Shown: piece by piece, positions 25,847 to 34,196 of the stretch
Layout: every line of letters begins with the position of its first letter
Position numbering within the stretch: the first letter of the stretch is position 1
Source of the DNA: Achromobacter sp. MYb9
Lineage (GTDB): Bacteria; Pseudomonadota; Gammaproteobacteria; Burkholderiales; Burkholderiaceae_B
Length of the DNA stretch: 64,000 nt
Assembly: GCF_002975275.1 (NCBI RefSeq)
Contig: NZ_PCOQ01000022.1
Coordinates: 1-64,000, forward strand
Direction: 5' to 3'
Notes under the pieces: model-generated
What the model was told of the DNA's origin: nothing
Databases searched by the model: none
What the model saw: only the letters and a program-made list of their open reading frames with translations
Translations under genes and position numbers: made by a program

Positions 25847-26761
25847 TCAGACGGCTTTGCGCGTGGTCAACCAGATGCCGAAGGCGATGGGAACGATGCC
25901 CAGCAGATCCAGCCATGACACCGGTTCGCGCAACACGAGCCATCCGAACAACAAGCCCAAGGGCGGCATCAGGAAGTGCAGCGCGCTGGCCGACGTGGCG
26001 CTGGCGCGGCCAAGGATCATGAACCACAGGTAGTAGCCACCCATCGACACGGCGACGATCATGTAGGCCATGCTCCATGCCAGGCTGGCGGTCAGGCGTG
26101 CATCGCCCAGGCTCTCGCTCATCAGCGCGAACGGCAGCAGGGCGACGGCGCCGGCCAGCGACTGGATACCCGTCGATGCCCACAGCCCCGCCGTCGGTTT
26201 CAAGAGTTTGTAGAGCAAGGTGCCCGCCACCAGCGCCACCAGGCCGCCCGTCACCAGCAAGGTGCCGTGGATGTCTTCCTGCATGCCGCTCAACCGCGAC
26301 CTCAGCACCAGCGCCACGCCAGCCAGTCCCAGGCACAGCCCCGCCAGCTTGCGCCACGAGAGACGCTCGCCCAGCACCGGCCCGGCCAACACGCCGATCA
26401 GCAAGGGGTTGGTGCTGATCAGCACGGCGGTAAACGCGGACGACACCGTGGTCATCCCCGTCCAGCTCAAGCCAAGGTACAGCGCGTTGTTCAACACACC
26501 CAGCAGGATCAGCGACGCGAGGTCGCGGCGGCTGGGCCATTTCCCCTGGCGGCCGGCTGCGGCAATTCCAAGCATCAACGCGCCGGCGATCAAAAATCGG
26601 ATCGTCAACAGCGTCAACGGTGGACAGTCCCGCACCGCGATCTTGGCCGCCGCGAAGGCCGAACTCCATAGAAAGCAGAAGGCGGCTATAGGCACCCAGC
26701 TGATCCCCGGCGCGCCGTTGGCGGTCGGGGTGGCGGAAACGGCGGGCGAGGTGGCCTTCAT
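25847..26761 (-). CDS. EamA/DMT family transporter
   Basis: A 304-residue inner-membrane protein with two EamA repeats and about ten helices (WVPIAAFCFLWSSAFAAAKIAV at the start, YLWFMILGRASATSASALHFLMPPLG near the end). Typical members export metabolites or amino acids. I chose the ATG at 26761-26759 (MKATSPAVS); upstream in-frame codons encode an Arg/Cys-rich stretch that does not fit the family. The ribosome site is weak. It lies between bfd and bfr on the same strand with 202 bp to bfd, and may be transcribed from its own promoter or by read-through. Confidence 0.87.
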   Translation of the reverse strand: MKATSPAVSATPTANGAPGISWVPIAAFCFLWSSAFAAAKIAVRDCPPLTLLTIRFLIAGALMLGIAAAGRQGKWPSRRDLASLILLGVLNNALYLGLSWTGMTTVSSAFTAVLISTNPLLIGVLAGPVLGERLSWRKLAGLCLGLAGVALVLRSRLSGMQEDIHGTLLVTGGLVALVAGTLLYKLLKPTAGLWASTGIQSLAGAVALLPFALMSESLGDARLTASLAWSMAYMIVAVSMGGYYLWFMILGRASATSASALHFLMPPLGLLFGWLVLREPVSWLDLLGIVPIAFGIWLTTRKAV

Positions 26762-26963
26762 CGGGGTTCCATGAGAGCGGGACGCCACGCATGCCGCGTG
26801 GAGCAGGCATTCTGCGCGCCCCGTCCGCCGGGCGCAACCCGTCATCCGGCGCCAGCGGGTGGCGCCGCGGGCCGGGGAATTCGGTCAAACAGGGGGGGAT
26901 TGCGGGAAGAAAACGACGCGGCCCGCTGCAGAACGGCAGCGAGCCGGGAAAGACGGCTAATGC

Positions 26964-27245
26964 TTAACCTGCGGCGACCAGCGGGATGGGGAAGCTGCTG
27001 TGGTTGGCAGCGGCACCCGACTCCACCAGCGCGGCTGGCGCATTGACCGGAACGGCGATGGAACGGACGTCGCATACGCTGGAGCAGCGGCCGCCCGGCA
27101 GGTATTCGGCGGCGGTTGCCGCACAGCAGCCGCAGCACGTGGCTACGCCCAGCTCGAATTGCAGGTCGGACAGCGTCGTCGCGCCCCCGTCCACGCTGGC
27201 GCGGACTTGGCGTTCGGTGATGGCATTACATACGCAAATGTACAT
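26964..27245 (-). CDS. bfd: Bacterioferritin-associated ferredoxin
   Basis: A 93-residue [2Fe-2S] protein that delivers electrons to bacterioferritin for iron release. Cys4 and Cys6 (MYICVCNAIT) and Cys38 and Cys41 (ATCCGCC) match the four cluster ligands of E. coli Bfd; two extra Cys (37 and 40) sit beside the second pair. The protein extends about 25-30 residues past the usual end. There is no ribosome site: the ATG at 27245 follows directly on a Fur-box match and a good -10, so translation is probably leaderless. Expression should rise in low iron. Confidence 0.93.
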   Translation of the reverse strand: MYICVCNAITERQVRASVDGGATTLSDLQFELGVATCCGCCAATAAEYLPGGRCSSVCDVRSIAVPVNAPAALVESGAAANHSSFPIPLVAAG

Positions 27246-27281
27246 GCGAATGATTATCGAAAATTATCAACCGGATGACAA
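27246..27281 (-). promoter_or_regulatory. bfd promoter with overlapping Fur box
   Basis: On the minus strand, TTGTCA (27281-27276) and GATAAT (27258-27253) are separated by 17 bp. The Fur match (12 of 19 positions; GATAATCATTCGC at 27258-27246, with another GATAAT at 27268-27263) covers the -10. Only seven bases separate the -10 from the ATG. Confidence 0.7.
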
Positions 27282-27329
27282 GCCCCTTGCACAATAAATT
27301 TGCAACGGACTCTTGTCGCGCAAGCCCTT

Positions 27330-27363
27330 GAAACAAAGGACGAATTCTTAAAGATTCGTCCCT
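27330..27363 (-). terminator. Terminator after rpoN
   Basis: On the minus strand a stem GGACGAAT / ATTCGTCC (27361-27354 with 27345-27338) is followed by TTTGTTT. It sits just past the rpoN stop, separating rpoN from bfd. Confidence 0.7.
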
Positions 27364-27367
27364 TATT

Positions 27368-28795
27368 TCAGCGCGCCGAGGCTTGCGCCTTGCGCAGCGT
27401 CGCGGGGGCTATCCGCAGCGCTTCGCGGTACTTTGCCACCGTCCGGCGGGCAATCACTATCCCCTGATCGGCCAGTTTTTGCATGATCTGGCTGTCGGAC
27501 AACGGCTTGGCGCGGTTCTCATCCGCGACCATCTGGCGGATGAAGGTCTGCACCGCCGTGGCCGACGTGGCGTCACCGCCATCGGTGGATACGCCCGCGC
27601 CGAAGAAGCGCTTGAGCTCCAGCGTGCCAAACGGAGTGAGCATGTACTTCTGCGTTGTAGCGCGTGAAATGGTCGATTCGTGCAAGCCGAGCTCGCCCGC
27701 GATGTCCTTCAGGATCAGCGGCCGCATGGCGGCGGGCCCCTGGCTGAAAAACGCGGTCTGGCGCTCGACGATGGCCTGGGACACCCGCAGGATGGTGTCG
27801 AAGCGTTGTTCGACGTTGCGGATCATCCATTTGGCCTGCTGCAACTGGGATTGCAGGCCGGCGTGGGCGGATTCCTTCTGGTTGCCCAGCATTTGCGCAT
27901 ACAACCCGTTGATCTGCAGGCGCGGCACGGCGGCGCTGTTGAGCGTGACCTGCCACCCGCGCCGCGTCTTGCGCACGATGACGTCGGGCACCGCGTAGTC
28001 GGCGGCCGGCACCGTCCAGGCGCGCCCGGGGCGCGGCTCCAACCGCAAGATAAGGGAGTGGGCGGCTCGGAAGGTCGCGTCGTCGCAGCCCACCGCCGCA
28101 CAGAGGCGCGCGGCGTTGCCGGTAGCCAACAAGGGCAGGTGCTGCGTACAGATCTGGCGGGCGCACGCCAGGACGGCGGGATCGGCCGCTTCCGGCAGGC
28201 GGGTCAGGTCGGGGTTGCGCAATTGCAACACCAGGCATTCGGCCATGTCGCGCCCGCCGATACCGGGCGGGTCGAAAGATTGCAACAACGACAGCGCCGC
28301 GCGCAGTTCGTCGATATCGGGCTCGGTATCGGCGGGCAGCCAGCCCAGAATCTCTTCCAGCGGCGATCCCAGGTAGCCGTTTTCGTCCAGCTCGTCGATC
28401 AGCAGTGTCGCCAGCACGACGTCGCGGGGCGCCGCGCGCGTCAGCATCAACTGCCCCAGCAGGTGTTCACGCAAGGTGTCCGGCCGCGCCGTCTCGGGCG
28501 GGCCGGAATCGTCATCGGAATAGACCCCGCCCGAACCGGGCATTTCATCCACCGGCGTCTCACGCTCCGCGGCGGGCTCGTCGTCCTGCACGGACGATTC
28601 GCGCTCGGATTCGGCCTGCGCCTCCGCCGCGGGGGTATCGTCTTCACGCTCCAGCAGCGGATTGTCCGCGAGCACTTGCGAGATCTCGGCCTCAAGGTCG
28701 AGCGTAGACAACTGCAACAATCGTATCGATTGTTGTAGCTGTGGGGTCAGCGTCAGATGCTGACCAGGTCGCAGTTCTAAAATTGGGCGGGTCAT
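27368..28795 (-). CDS. rpoN: RNA polymerase sigma-54 factor
   Basis: A 475-residue sigma-54 that directs RNA polymerase to -24/-12 promoters, which need enhancer-binding ATPases. Region I (PGQHLTLTPQLQQSIRLLQL, then LEAEISQVLADNPLLE) is at the N-terminus, an acidic region II follows, and the RpoN box ARRTVAKYRE lies near the C-terminus. I chose the ATG at 28795-28793 (MTRPILELRPGQ); an in-frame ATG at 28813 is possible. No ribosome site is seen. The divergent membrane protein starts 16 bp away, so the rpoN promoter must lie inside that gene. No lptB or hpf-like neighbours are present. Confidence 0.95.
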   Translation of the reverse strand: MTRPILELRPGQHLTLTPQLQQSIRLLQLSTLDLEAEISQVLADNPLLEREDDTPAAEAQAESERESSVQDDEPAAERETPVDEMPGSGGVYSDDDSGPPETARPDTLREHLLGQLMLTRAAPRDVVLATLLIDELDENGYLGSPLEEILGWLPADTEPDIDELRAALSLLQSFDPPGIGGRDMAECLVLQLRNPDLTRLPEAADPAVLACARQICTQHLPLLATGNAARLCAAVGCDDATFRAAHSLILRLEPRPGRAWTVPAADYAVPDVIVRKTRRGWQVTLNSAAVPRLQINGLYAQMLGNQKESAHAGLQSQLQQAKWMIRNVEQRFDTILRVSQAIVERQTAFFSQGPAAMRPLILKDIAGELGLHESTISRATTQKYMLTPFGTLELKRFFGAGVSTDGGDATSATAVQTFIRQMVADENRAKPLSDSQIMQKLADQGIVIARRTVAKYREALRIAPATLRKAQASAR

Positions 28796-28811
28796 AGGTA
28801 CAATATTTTGC

Positions 28812-29468
28812 ATGATGAATCTGACTTCGCCCGCAAGCGTTCGCCAGGACAGCCGACTTATCGGCCAAACCCTGCTCAAATTGGCGCTTCCCCGACTCGT
28901 TGTGCGCGCGATAGTCATCGCTGTCGCCGTCGTCCTCTGGTATCTGGTTGCCTCCTGGATACTCGACTTCGGCAAACGCATGAACTACGACTTCCTGCAT
29001 TCCCTGGGCCAGCCGACCATGGACATGGTGCAGAAGGTCAACCCGTACATCTGGTGGGTCGTGACCGGCATCTGGTCGCTGATCGTCTTTTTCTCGGTCA
29101 AGGCCTGGTTCTCGGCCAGCCTGGCTTCGGGCGCGGCCACGCCGGTCGGCACCGACGTGCTGGCCGATCTGGCGCCGAACCTGTCCGAGGAATCGCTGGG
29201 CGTGCTGCGCTGGACCTGGGGCGACCGCCAAGAACCCTTCACGGTTGGCGATCTGCGTCGCGCATTGTCTGAAATTCGCCACAATCGCATCGGCAAGATC
29301 GCCATGGTGGCCGAACAGGCGCAAATCCTGGAAGGCTCCGCCACCCGCCCCAACCGCGATCCGCGCGATGACGGCCGCCGGGAACCCCTGGCCGCGCCGC
29401 GCGCCGACGTCCGCGGCGAAACCCGTGGCGACCGCTACGTCGAGCCCCGGATCGGTCCCACCCGCTAA
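28812..29468 (+). CDS. Hypothetical inner-membrane protein divergent from rpoN
   Basis: A 218-residue protein not assigned to a known function. There are two clear hydrophobic segments, about residues 31-52 (AIVIAVAVVLWYLVASWIL) and 75-100 (NPYIWWVVTGIWSLIVFFSV), and a cytoplasmic C-terminal half with a helical LRRALSEIRHNRIGKIAMVAEQ region and a charged, probably disordered tail. Two ATG codons occur in tandem at 28812 and 28815. TACAAT at 28799-28804 ends seven bases before the first, and no ribosome site is present, suggesting a leaderless message. It is followed by a clear terminator, so it is monocistronic. Confidence 0.78.
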   Translation: MMNLTSPASVRQDSRLIGQTLLKLALPRLVVRAIVIAVAVVLWYLVASWILDFGKRMNYDFLHSLGQPTMDMVQKVNPYIWWVVTGIWSLIVFFSVKAWFSASLASGAATPVGTDVLADLAPNLSEESLGVLRWTWGDRQEPFTVGDLRRALSEIRHNRIGKIAMVAEQAQILEGSATRPNRDPRDDGRREPLAAPRADVRGETRGDRYVEPRIGPTR

Positions 29469-29490
29469 ACGCCACGCACTTTCCTGATTC

Positions 29491-29519
29491 CAGGCCGCCC
29501 ACGGGCGGCCTGTTTGTTT
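29491..29519 (+). terminator. Terminator after membrane protein gene
   Basis: Stem CAGGCCGCCC with GGGCGGCCTG around an AC loop, followed by TTTGTTT. Confidence 0.88.
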
Positions 29520-29649
29520 CAGTCGCCTGCCAGCCGGGCCGCCCTATACTGCCCCTCCAGGCTCGCGCAACCGCAGCCGCGCACACAAATAAAACGCTAC
29601 CGGCAGCCGAGACCTGCCGGATGCGCGGCCAGCCCCTGGAGCCGTACCC

Positions 29650-30627
29650 ATGTTTCGCATCCCCGTCCGCTACGCCACCGGCTTGCTGGTGGCCTGTTCG
29701 GCCGCCTTCGTCGCCGCGCCGGCGCTGGCCGCCTGGCCCGATAAACCCATCACGTTCGTCGCCCCTTTCAGCGCGGGCGGCGCCAACGATCTGGTCGCGC
29801 GCATCATCGCGAAAGCGGTGGGCGCGACCCTGCACCAGACGGTCATCGTCGAAAATCGTCCCGGCGCGGGCGGCGTCGTGGGCGCCGCCCATGTGGCGCG
29901 CAGCGAGGCGGACGGCTACACCTATCTGGTCGGCAGCAACGGCACCGTCACCAACAGCCTGATCCGCGCGGACCAGCCCTACAAGGACGAAGCGCTGACG
30001 CCCGTCGCGTTGCTGTCGATCACGCCGTCCGTCATCGTGGCCAACCCCTCCAATCCGGCCAAGGACTTGAAGGACTTCGTCCAGCGCGCCAAACAGGCGA
30101 AGACCGACCGCATCACGTTCTCGACCGCTGGCAACGGCAGCACGCCGCATTTCGTGGCGGAAATGGTGAAAGAAGCCACGGGTCTGCCGATCGAGCCGAT
30201 CGCCTACAAAAGCGGCTCGGAAGGCGTGACTGCCGTGATCGGCAACCAGGTCGACGCCACCTCCGAAGCCAGCATCGTGACGCTGCCGCTGATCCAGAGC
30301 GGCAAGCTGAAAGCGCTGGCCACGACGTGGGACAAGCGCATGGCCAGCGCGCCGGACATCCCCACCACCGCGGAAGCCGGCTTTCCCACGGTCCGCATCG
30401 GCCACTGGGCCGGCTTGTTCGCGCCTGCCGGCACGCCGGCCGAGGTACTGGACAAGATGAACGCGGCGGTCGAGAAATCCCTGCAGTCCAAAGAAGTGAA
30501 GGACGCGTTGAGCCAGAGCAGCATCGAACCGGGCGGCGGCTCGCGCGCCAGCTTCGTGGAATTCGCGGCCAGCGAGCGCGAACGTCTGGGCAAAGTCGTG
30601 AAAAACGGCCACATGCAAACCCAGTGA
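29650..30627 (+). CDS. Bug-family tripartite tricarboxylate receptor
   Basis: A 325-residue periplasmic solute receptor of the Bug/TctC family. The signal peptide ends at about residue 28 (AAPALAA, then WPDKPITFVAPFSAGG), followed by VIVENRPGAGG, ADGYTYLVGSN and a C-terminal lobe typical of the family. No TctA or TctB membrane genes are nearby, as is usual for the expanded Bug sets of this family of bacteria. It stands alone between a terminator and the leuA leader, with no adjacent enzyme to hint at the ligand. Confidence 0.9.
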   Translation: MFRIPVRYATGLLVACSAAFVAAPALAAWPDKPITFVAPFSAGGANDLVARIIAKAVGATLHQTVIVENRPGAGGVVGAAHVARSEADGYTYLVGSNGTVTNSLIRADQPYKDEALTPVALLSITPSVIVANPSNPAKDLKDFVQRAKQAKTDRITFSTAGNGSTPHFVAEMVKEATGLPIEPIAYKSGSEGVTAVIGNQVDATSEASIVTLPLIQSGKLKALATTWDKRMASAPDIPTTAEAGFPTVRIGHWAGLFAPAGTPAEVLDKMNAAVEKSLQSKEVKDALSQSSIEPGGGSRASFVEFAASERERLGKVVKNGHMQTQ

Positions 30628-30684
30628 ATCTGCGATGAAGCACACGTCGGGGCCATCCGCCCCCCGTTTTCCAGGACTTTTTCG

Positions 30685-30702
30685 TTTGCGCTCCAGCGCA
30701 AA
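30685..30702. promoter_or_regulatory. Palindrome in the leuA promoter
   Basis: TTTGCGCT-CC-AGCGCAAA is a perfect 8+2+8 inverted repeat that fills the spacer just upstream of the proposed -10 (TATGTT, 30704-30709). It is a candidate operator; the regulator is unknown. Confidence 0.45.
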
Positions 30703-30722
30703 GTATGTTTGACTAGCAACCT

Positions 30723-30851
30723 ATGGCCGCACACCGCACCTCCCTCGCGATTGCCACCGGACGCTCCGCCGCTCCGGTCGCCGGCCTGCGCGCTCGCTCC
30801 TCCTCGTTTGCCGCGCTATCGCTATACCTACCGATCGGTTGCCGGGCCTAG
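30723..30851 (+). CDS. Candidate leuA leader peptide
   Basis: A 42-codon ORF (MAAHRTSLAI...IGCRA) about 170 bp upstream of leuA. Near its end the frame reads GCG CTA TCG CTA TAC CTA CCG: three CTA leucine codons within five codons, in a GC-rich genome where CTG dominates. Such clustering of a rare regulated codon is the hallmark of leader peptides that sense leucyl-tRNA. An in-frame TAG lies two codons before the ATG, and there is no ribosome site; the proposed -10 ends 13 bases upstream. Function is inferred from codon content and position. Confidence 0.5.
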   Translation: MAAHRTSLAIATGRSAAPVAGLRARSSSFAALSLYLPIGCRA

Positions 30852-31021
30852 TGTCCCCGTGGTAGCTCGGCAGCCACGCTTGCCACACGCGATTTCCCCC
30901 TTTTATTTGTGAATCCTGCCGGTCAATCACGGCAAACCCTGGCACCAGACCGTCATCCGGTCACAAATGCCGCCGAGAGTAGTGCTCCCGGGATTCAAAA
31001 GAAACCGATCAAGGTGTAGTC

Positions 31022-32734
31022 ATGATGCTTGCCAACCCCGCTACCAAATACGTCCCCTTCGCGCCCTTTACCCGCGACTTCTCCGAACGCACCTGGCCCA
31101 GCCGCCGCATCACCAAGGCGCCGATCTGGATGAGCACGGACTTGCGCGACGGCAACCAGGCGTTGATCGAGCCGATGAGCGTCGAGCGCAAGGTCCGCTT
31201 CTTCGAACAGCTCGTGAAGATCGGCTTCAAGGAAATCGAAGTGGGCTTCCCGTCGGCCTCGCAGACCGATTTCGACTTCGTCCGCAAGCTCATCGACGAA
31301 AAGCGCATCCCGGATGACGTGACCATCATCGTGCTGACCCAGTCGCGCGAAGACCTGATCAGCCGCACCGTGGAAGCTGCGGCGGGCGCCAAGCAAGCCA
31401 TCGTCCACATGTACAACGCGTGTGCGCCGGCCTTCCGCAAGGTCGTGTTCAACATGTCCAAGGACGAGATCAAGACCATCGCCACGACCGGCACGCGCCT
31501 GATCAAGCAATACACCGCGCAGCGTCCGGAAACCAAGTGGAGCTACGAGTACTCGCCCGAAGTGTTCAGCACGACTGAACCCGAATTCGCGCTGGAAGTC
31601 TCGGATGCCGTGGCCGACGTCTGGCAACCGACGCCCGACCACAAGATGGTGCTGAACCTGCCCGCCACGATCGAGGCCACCAGCCCCAACCTGTACGCCG
31701 ACCAGATCGAGTGGATGCACAAGAACCTGGCGCGCCGCGACAGCATCGTGCTGAGCGTGCACCCGCATAATGACCGCGGCACCGCTGTTGCCGCCGCCGA
31801 ATTCGCCGTGATGGCCGGCGCCGACCGCATCGAAGGGTGCCTGTTCGGCAGCGGCGAACGCACCGGCAACGTCGACCTCGTCACGCTTGCCCTGAACCTC
31901 TACACGCAAGGCGTGCACCCGGGGCTGGACTTCTCGGACATCGACGAAGTGCGCCGCTGCGCCGAATACTGCAACCAGTTGCCGGTGCACCCGCGCCATC
32001 CGTATGCCGGCGACCTGGTCTTCACCGCGTTCTCGGGTTCACACCAGGACGCCATCAAGAAGGGCCTCGCGCTGCAACAGCCGGACGCAGTCTGGGAAGT
32101 GCCTTACTTGCCCATCGACCCCGCCGACCTCGGCCGCAGCTACGACGCCGTGATCCGCGTGAACAGCCAATCAGGCAAGGGCGGCGTGTCGTACCTGCTT
32201 GAGCAGGAACACGGCCTGGTCTTGCCGCGCCGCTTGCAGATCGAATTCAGCCGCGCCATCCAGCGCGTGACGGACGAGACCGGCCGCGAAGTCACCGCCG
32301 ACGACGTGCACACCATCTTCAACCGCGAGTACCTTGAACAGAAGGCCCCGTGGAAGCTGATCCGCCACCGCATCGACGGCAATCCGTCGGCCGGCGAAGG
32401 CCAGCACTTCAGCATCGAAGCCGAACTCGAATACAACGGCGAACGCCGCATCGTGACGGGCAAGGGCGACGGCGCCATCTCGGCCTTCGTGGCCGCGCTG
32501 GACGTGCCCGTGCGCATCATGGACTACCACGAGCACGCCATCGGCACCGGCACCGACACGCGCGCCGCCTCGTATGTGGAATTGCGCGTGGGCGAATCCA
32601 GCACGGGCTTCGGCGTGGGCATCGACCGCGACATCGTGACGGCCTCGTTCCAGGCCGTGCTGAGCGCCGTCAACCGCCACATCAACGCGGGCGCCGTGAC
32701 GGCGGCCGAGCAGGAAGCCGCCGAGGCCGCGTGA
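31022..32734 (+). CDS. leuA: 2-isopropylmalate synthase
   Basis: A 570-residue enzyme that joins acetyl-CoA and 2-ketoisovalerate in the first step of leucine synthesis. The catalytic TIM barrel carries [10 protein letters not shown] (metal-binding Asp) and HPHNDRG (the conserved HxHND region), and the C-terminal part has the LeuA regulatory domain with the leucine site. The length fits the long LeuA type (about 560). The start is at 31022 with AAGGTG upstream; the next codon is also ATG. The long leader with a leucine-codon ORF suggests control by leucine in addition to feedback inhibition. Confidence 0.96.
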   Translation: MMLANPATKYVPFAPFTRDFSERTWPSRRITKAPIWMSTDLRDGNQALIEPMSVERKVRFFEQLVKIGFKEIEVGFPSASQTDFDFVRKLIDEKRIPDDVTIIVLTQSREDLISRTVEAAAGAKQAIVHMYNACAPAFRKVVFNMSKDEIKTIATTGTRLIKQYTAQRPETKWSYEYSPEVFSTTEPEFALEVSDAVADVWQPTPDHKMVLNLPATIEATSPNLYADQIEWMHKNLARRDSIVLSVHPHNDRGTAVAAAEFAVMAGADRIEGCLFGSGERTGNVDLVTLALNLYTQGVHPGLDFSDIDEVRRCAEYCNQLPVHPRHPYAGDLVFTAFSGSHQDAIKKGLALQQPDAVWEVPYLPIDPADLGRSYDAVIRVNSQSGKGGVSYLLEQEHGLVLPRRLQIEFSRAIQRVTDETGREVTADDVHTIFNREYLEQKAPWKLIRHRIDGNPSAGEGQHFSIEAELEYNGERRIVTGKGDGAISAFVAALDVPVRIMDYHEHAIGTGTDTRAASYVELRVGESSTGFGVGIDRDIVTASFQAVLSAVNRHINAGAVTAAEQEAAEAA

Positions 32735-32835
32735 TCCGCATGCCGGCATGACTTGAAGCGCCCGCCGCAAGCCCGAAACATGGGCTTGCGCGCCCCGGAA
32801 GACACACCGCTTTTCCGCGTGGCCCGGCCAAAAAA

Positions 32836-32865
32836 AAAGCCCACCGTACCTGGTGGGCTTTCTGT
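32836..32865. terminator. Terminator between leuA and convergent amidase
   Basis: Stem AAAGCCCACC (32836-32845) with GGTGGGCTTT (32852-32861), preceded by an A run and followed by T-rich sequence. It can serve both convergent genes. Confidence 0.9.
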
Positions 32866-32867
32866 TT

Positions 32868-34196
32868 TCAGCCGCGAGGCCACATGTCCGACGCGCCAAT
32901 ATCGGGCGCGTTGGCGGCCAGCAGGCGCTCGTGCACCCAGGCGGCCACCGCCAGCGTGCGGTGGTCGTCGTAGCGTTGCCCGACCACCTGCAGCCCCACG
33001 GGCAGGCCTTGCGGGCCGGTCGCGAAAGGCAGGTTCAGGCACGGCAAACCGAACAGGGTCCAGGCGCGCGAAAACTGCGGGTCGCCCGTGCCCAGGTCGG
33101 CGAAGGGCGCTTCGCCCGCGGCACTGGGCGCCAGCAGCACGTCGAAATCCTGGAACCAGCCGTTCACGCGGGCGCGCGATTCCTCGGCACGGGCCAGATT
33201 CCTGATATGTTCCTCGGCCGTGATCTGCGAGCCGGCTTCCAGCACCGCCTGGATCTTGGGGCTGAGCTGGCTGGCGTGTTCCAGGCGTTCGTAGGCAAGC
33301 GACTGCGAGGCCTCGTACGCCATGATGTCCGCGTGCAACTGCACCAGCATGCAATCCTGCGACGGCAGCGGCACCTCTTGGACCACGGCGCCCGCGCGCG
33401 ACAACGTGGCGGCGGCTTGGGCGAAGGCTTCCTTGGTTTCGGCCTGCGCGTGGCGCCACTGCAGCGTGCGGCACATGCCGATGCGCGGCTTGCCTTCATA
33501 GGCCAGGTTCAGCATGCGAGGGTCGCGCATCATGACCGACGCAAACAACGCCACGTCCGGCACCGACCGCGCGAAGCCGCCGACGGTATCCAGCGATTCG
33601 GCCAGGCTTTTCACGCCCGCGCGCGGCACCGCGCCGAACGTGGGTTTGAAACCCACGATGCCGCAGTACGACGCGGGCCGGATGATCGAGCCCGCCGTCT
33701 GCGAACCCAGCGCGAAAGGCACCATGTCGTCGGCCACCGCGGCGGCTGAGCCGCTGGACGAGCCGCCCGGCGTGTAGGCTTCGTTGCGCGGGTTGCGCGT
33801 GGGGCCCGCCTGATAGGTGGCGAATTCGGTCGTGACGGTCTTGCCGACCACGACCGCGCCCGCGCCGCGGCACAACGCGACGGAGGCGGCGTCCAGGCCG
33901 GGACGGTGGCGTTCGTAGATGGGCGAACCGTAGCGGGTGGGCAAGTCGAACGTGTCGAACAGGTCTTTGACGCCGATGGGCAGGCCGTGCAGCGGGCCGC
34001 GCAGCGCGCCGCCGTCCAGCACGGCCGCATGGTCCAGGGCTGCCTGTTTCTGCAGCGCCGTCCAGGCGTGGATGGTGTTCTCGCGTTGCTCGATGCGGGC
34101 GAAGCACGCCCGCACCAATTGCACCGCGGTTAATTCGCGCCGTTGCAGCTTGTGCGCGGCTTCAAGCGCGCCAAGTCTGTTTAAGGCAGTAGACAT
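32868..34196 (-). CDS. Amidase signature (AS) family amidohydrolase
   Basis: A 442-residue amidase with the Ser-cisSer-Lys triad: Lys77 in HGLPIGVKDL, the cis-Ser at about 146 in TPGGSSSGS, and the nucleophile Ser170 in SQTAGSIIRP. It hydrolyses an unknown amide; GatA is unlikely as gatBC are absent. I chose the ATG at 34196-34194 because GAGGAAAGGAAC lies just upstream. It is divergent from a LacI regulator, with 322 bp between starts. It differs clearly in sequence from the amidase near the left end of the window, so the two are not recent duplicates. Confidence 0.88.
   Translation of the reverse strand: MSTALNRLGALEAAHKLQRRELTAVQLVRACFARIEQRENTIHAWTALQKQAALDHAAVLDGGALRGPLHGLPIGVKDLFDTFDLPTRYGSPIYERHRPGLDAASVALCRGAGAVVVGKTVTTEFATYQAGPTRNPRNEAYTPGGSSSGSAAAVADDMVPFALGSQTAGSIIRPASYCGIVGFKPTFGAVPRAGVKSLAESLDTVGGFARSVPDVALFASVMMRDPRMLNLAYEGKPRIGMCRTLQWRHAQAETKEAFAQAAATLSRAGAVVQEVPLPSQDCMLVQLHADIMAYEASQSLAYERLEHASQLSPKIQAVLEAGSQITAEEHIRNLARAEESRARVNGWFQDFDVLLAPSAAGEAPFADLGTGDPQFSRAWTLFGLPCLNLPFATGPQGLPVGLQVVGQRYDDHRTLAVAAWVHERLLAANAPDIGASDMWPRG

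Larger units (their letters stand above)
30628..31021 (+). promoter_or_regulatory. leuA upstream region with candidate leucine attenuator
   Basis: This 394-bp gap holds a perfect palindrome at 30685-30702 (TTTGCGCT, CC, AGCGCAAA), a -10-like TATGTT at 30704-30709, and a leader ORF from 30723 to 30851 ending in a leucine-codon cluster. Downstream are a hairpin at 30858-30878 (CGTGGTAGC / GCAGCCACG) and a T-rich stretch at 30894-30908. GGTAG (30861-30865 region) could alternatively pair with CTACC inside the leucine-codon segment (about 30828-30832), giving the mutually exclusive structures expected of attenuation. A further small hairpin, GACCG / CGGTC, is at 30948-30962. No textbook terminator with an immediate T run is seen. 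Confidence 0.5.

Noticed and set aside
30709..30912. 67-codon frame overlapping the leuA leader, in another reading frame
   Set aside because: Pro/Arg-rich with no leucine-codon pattern and a TTG start without a ribosome site; the ATG frame at 30723 explains the CTA cluster better.
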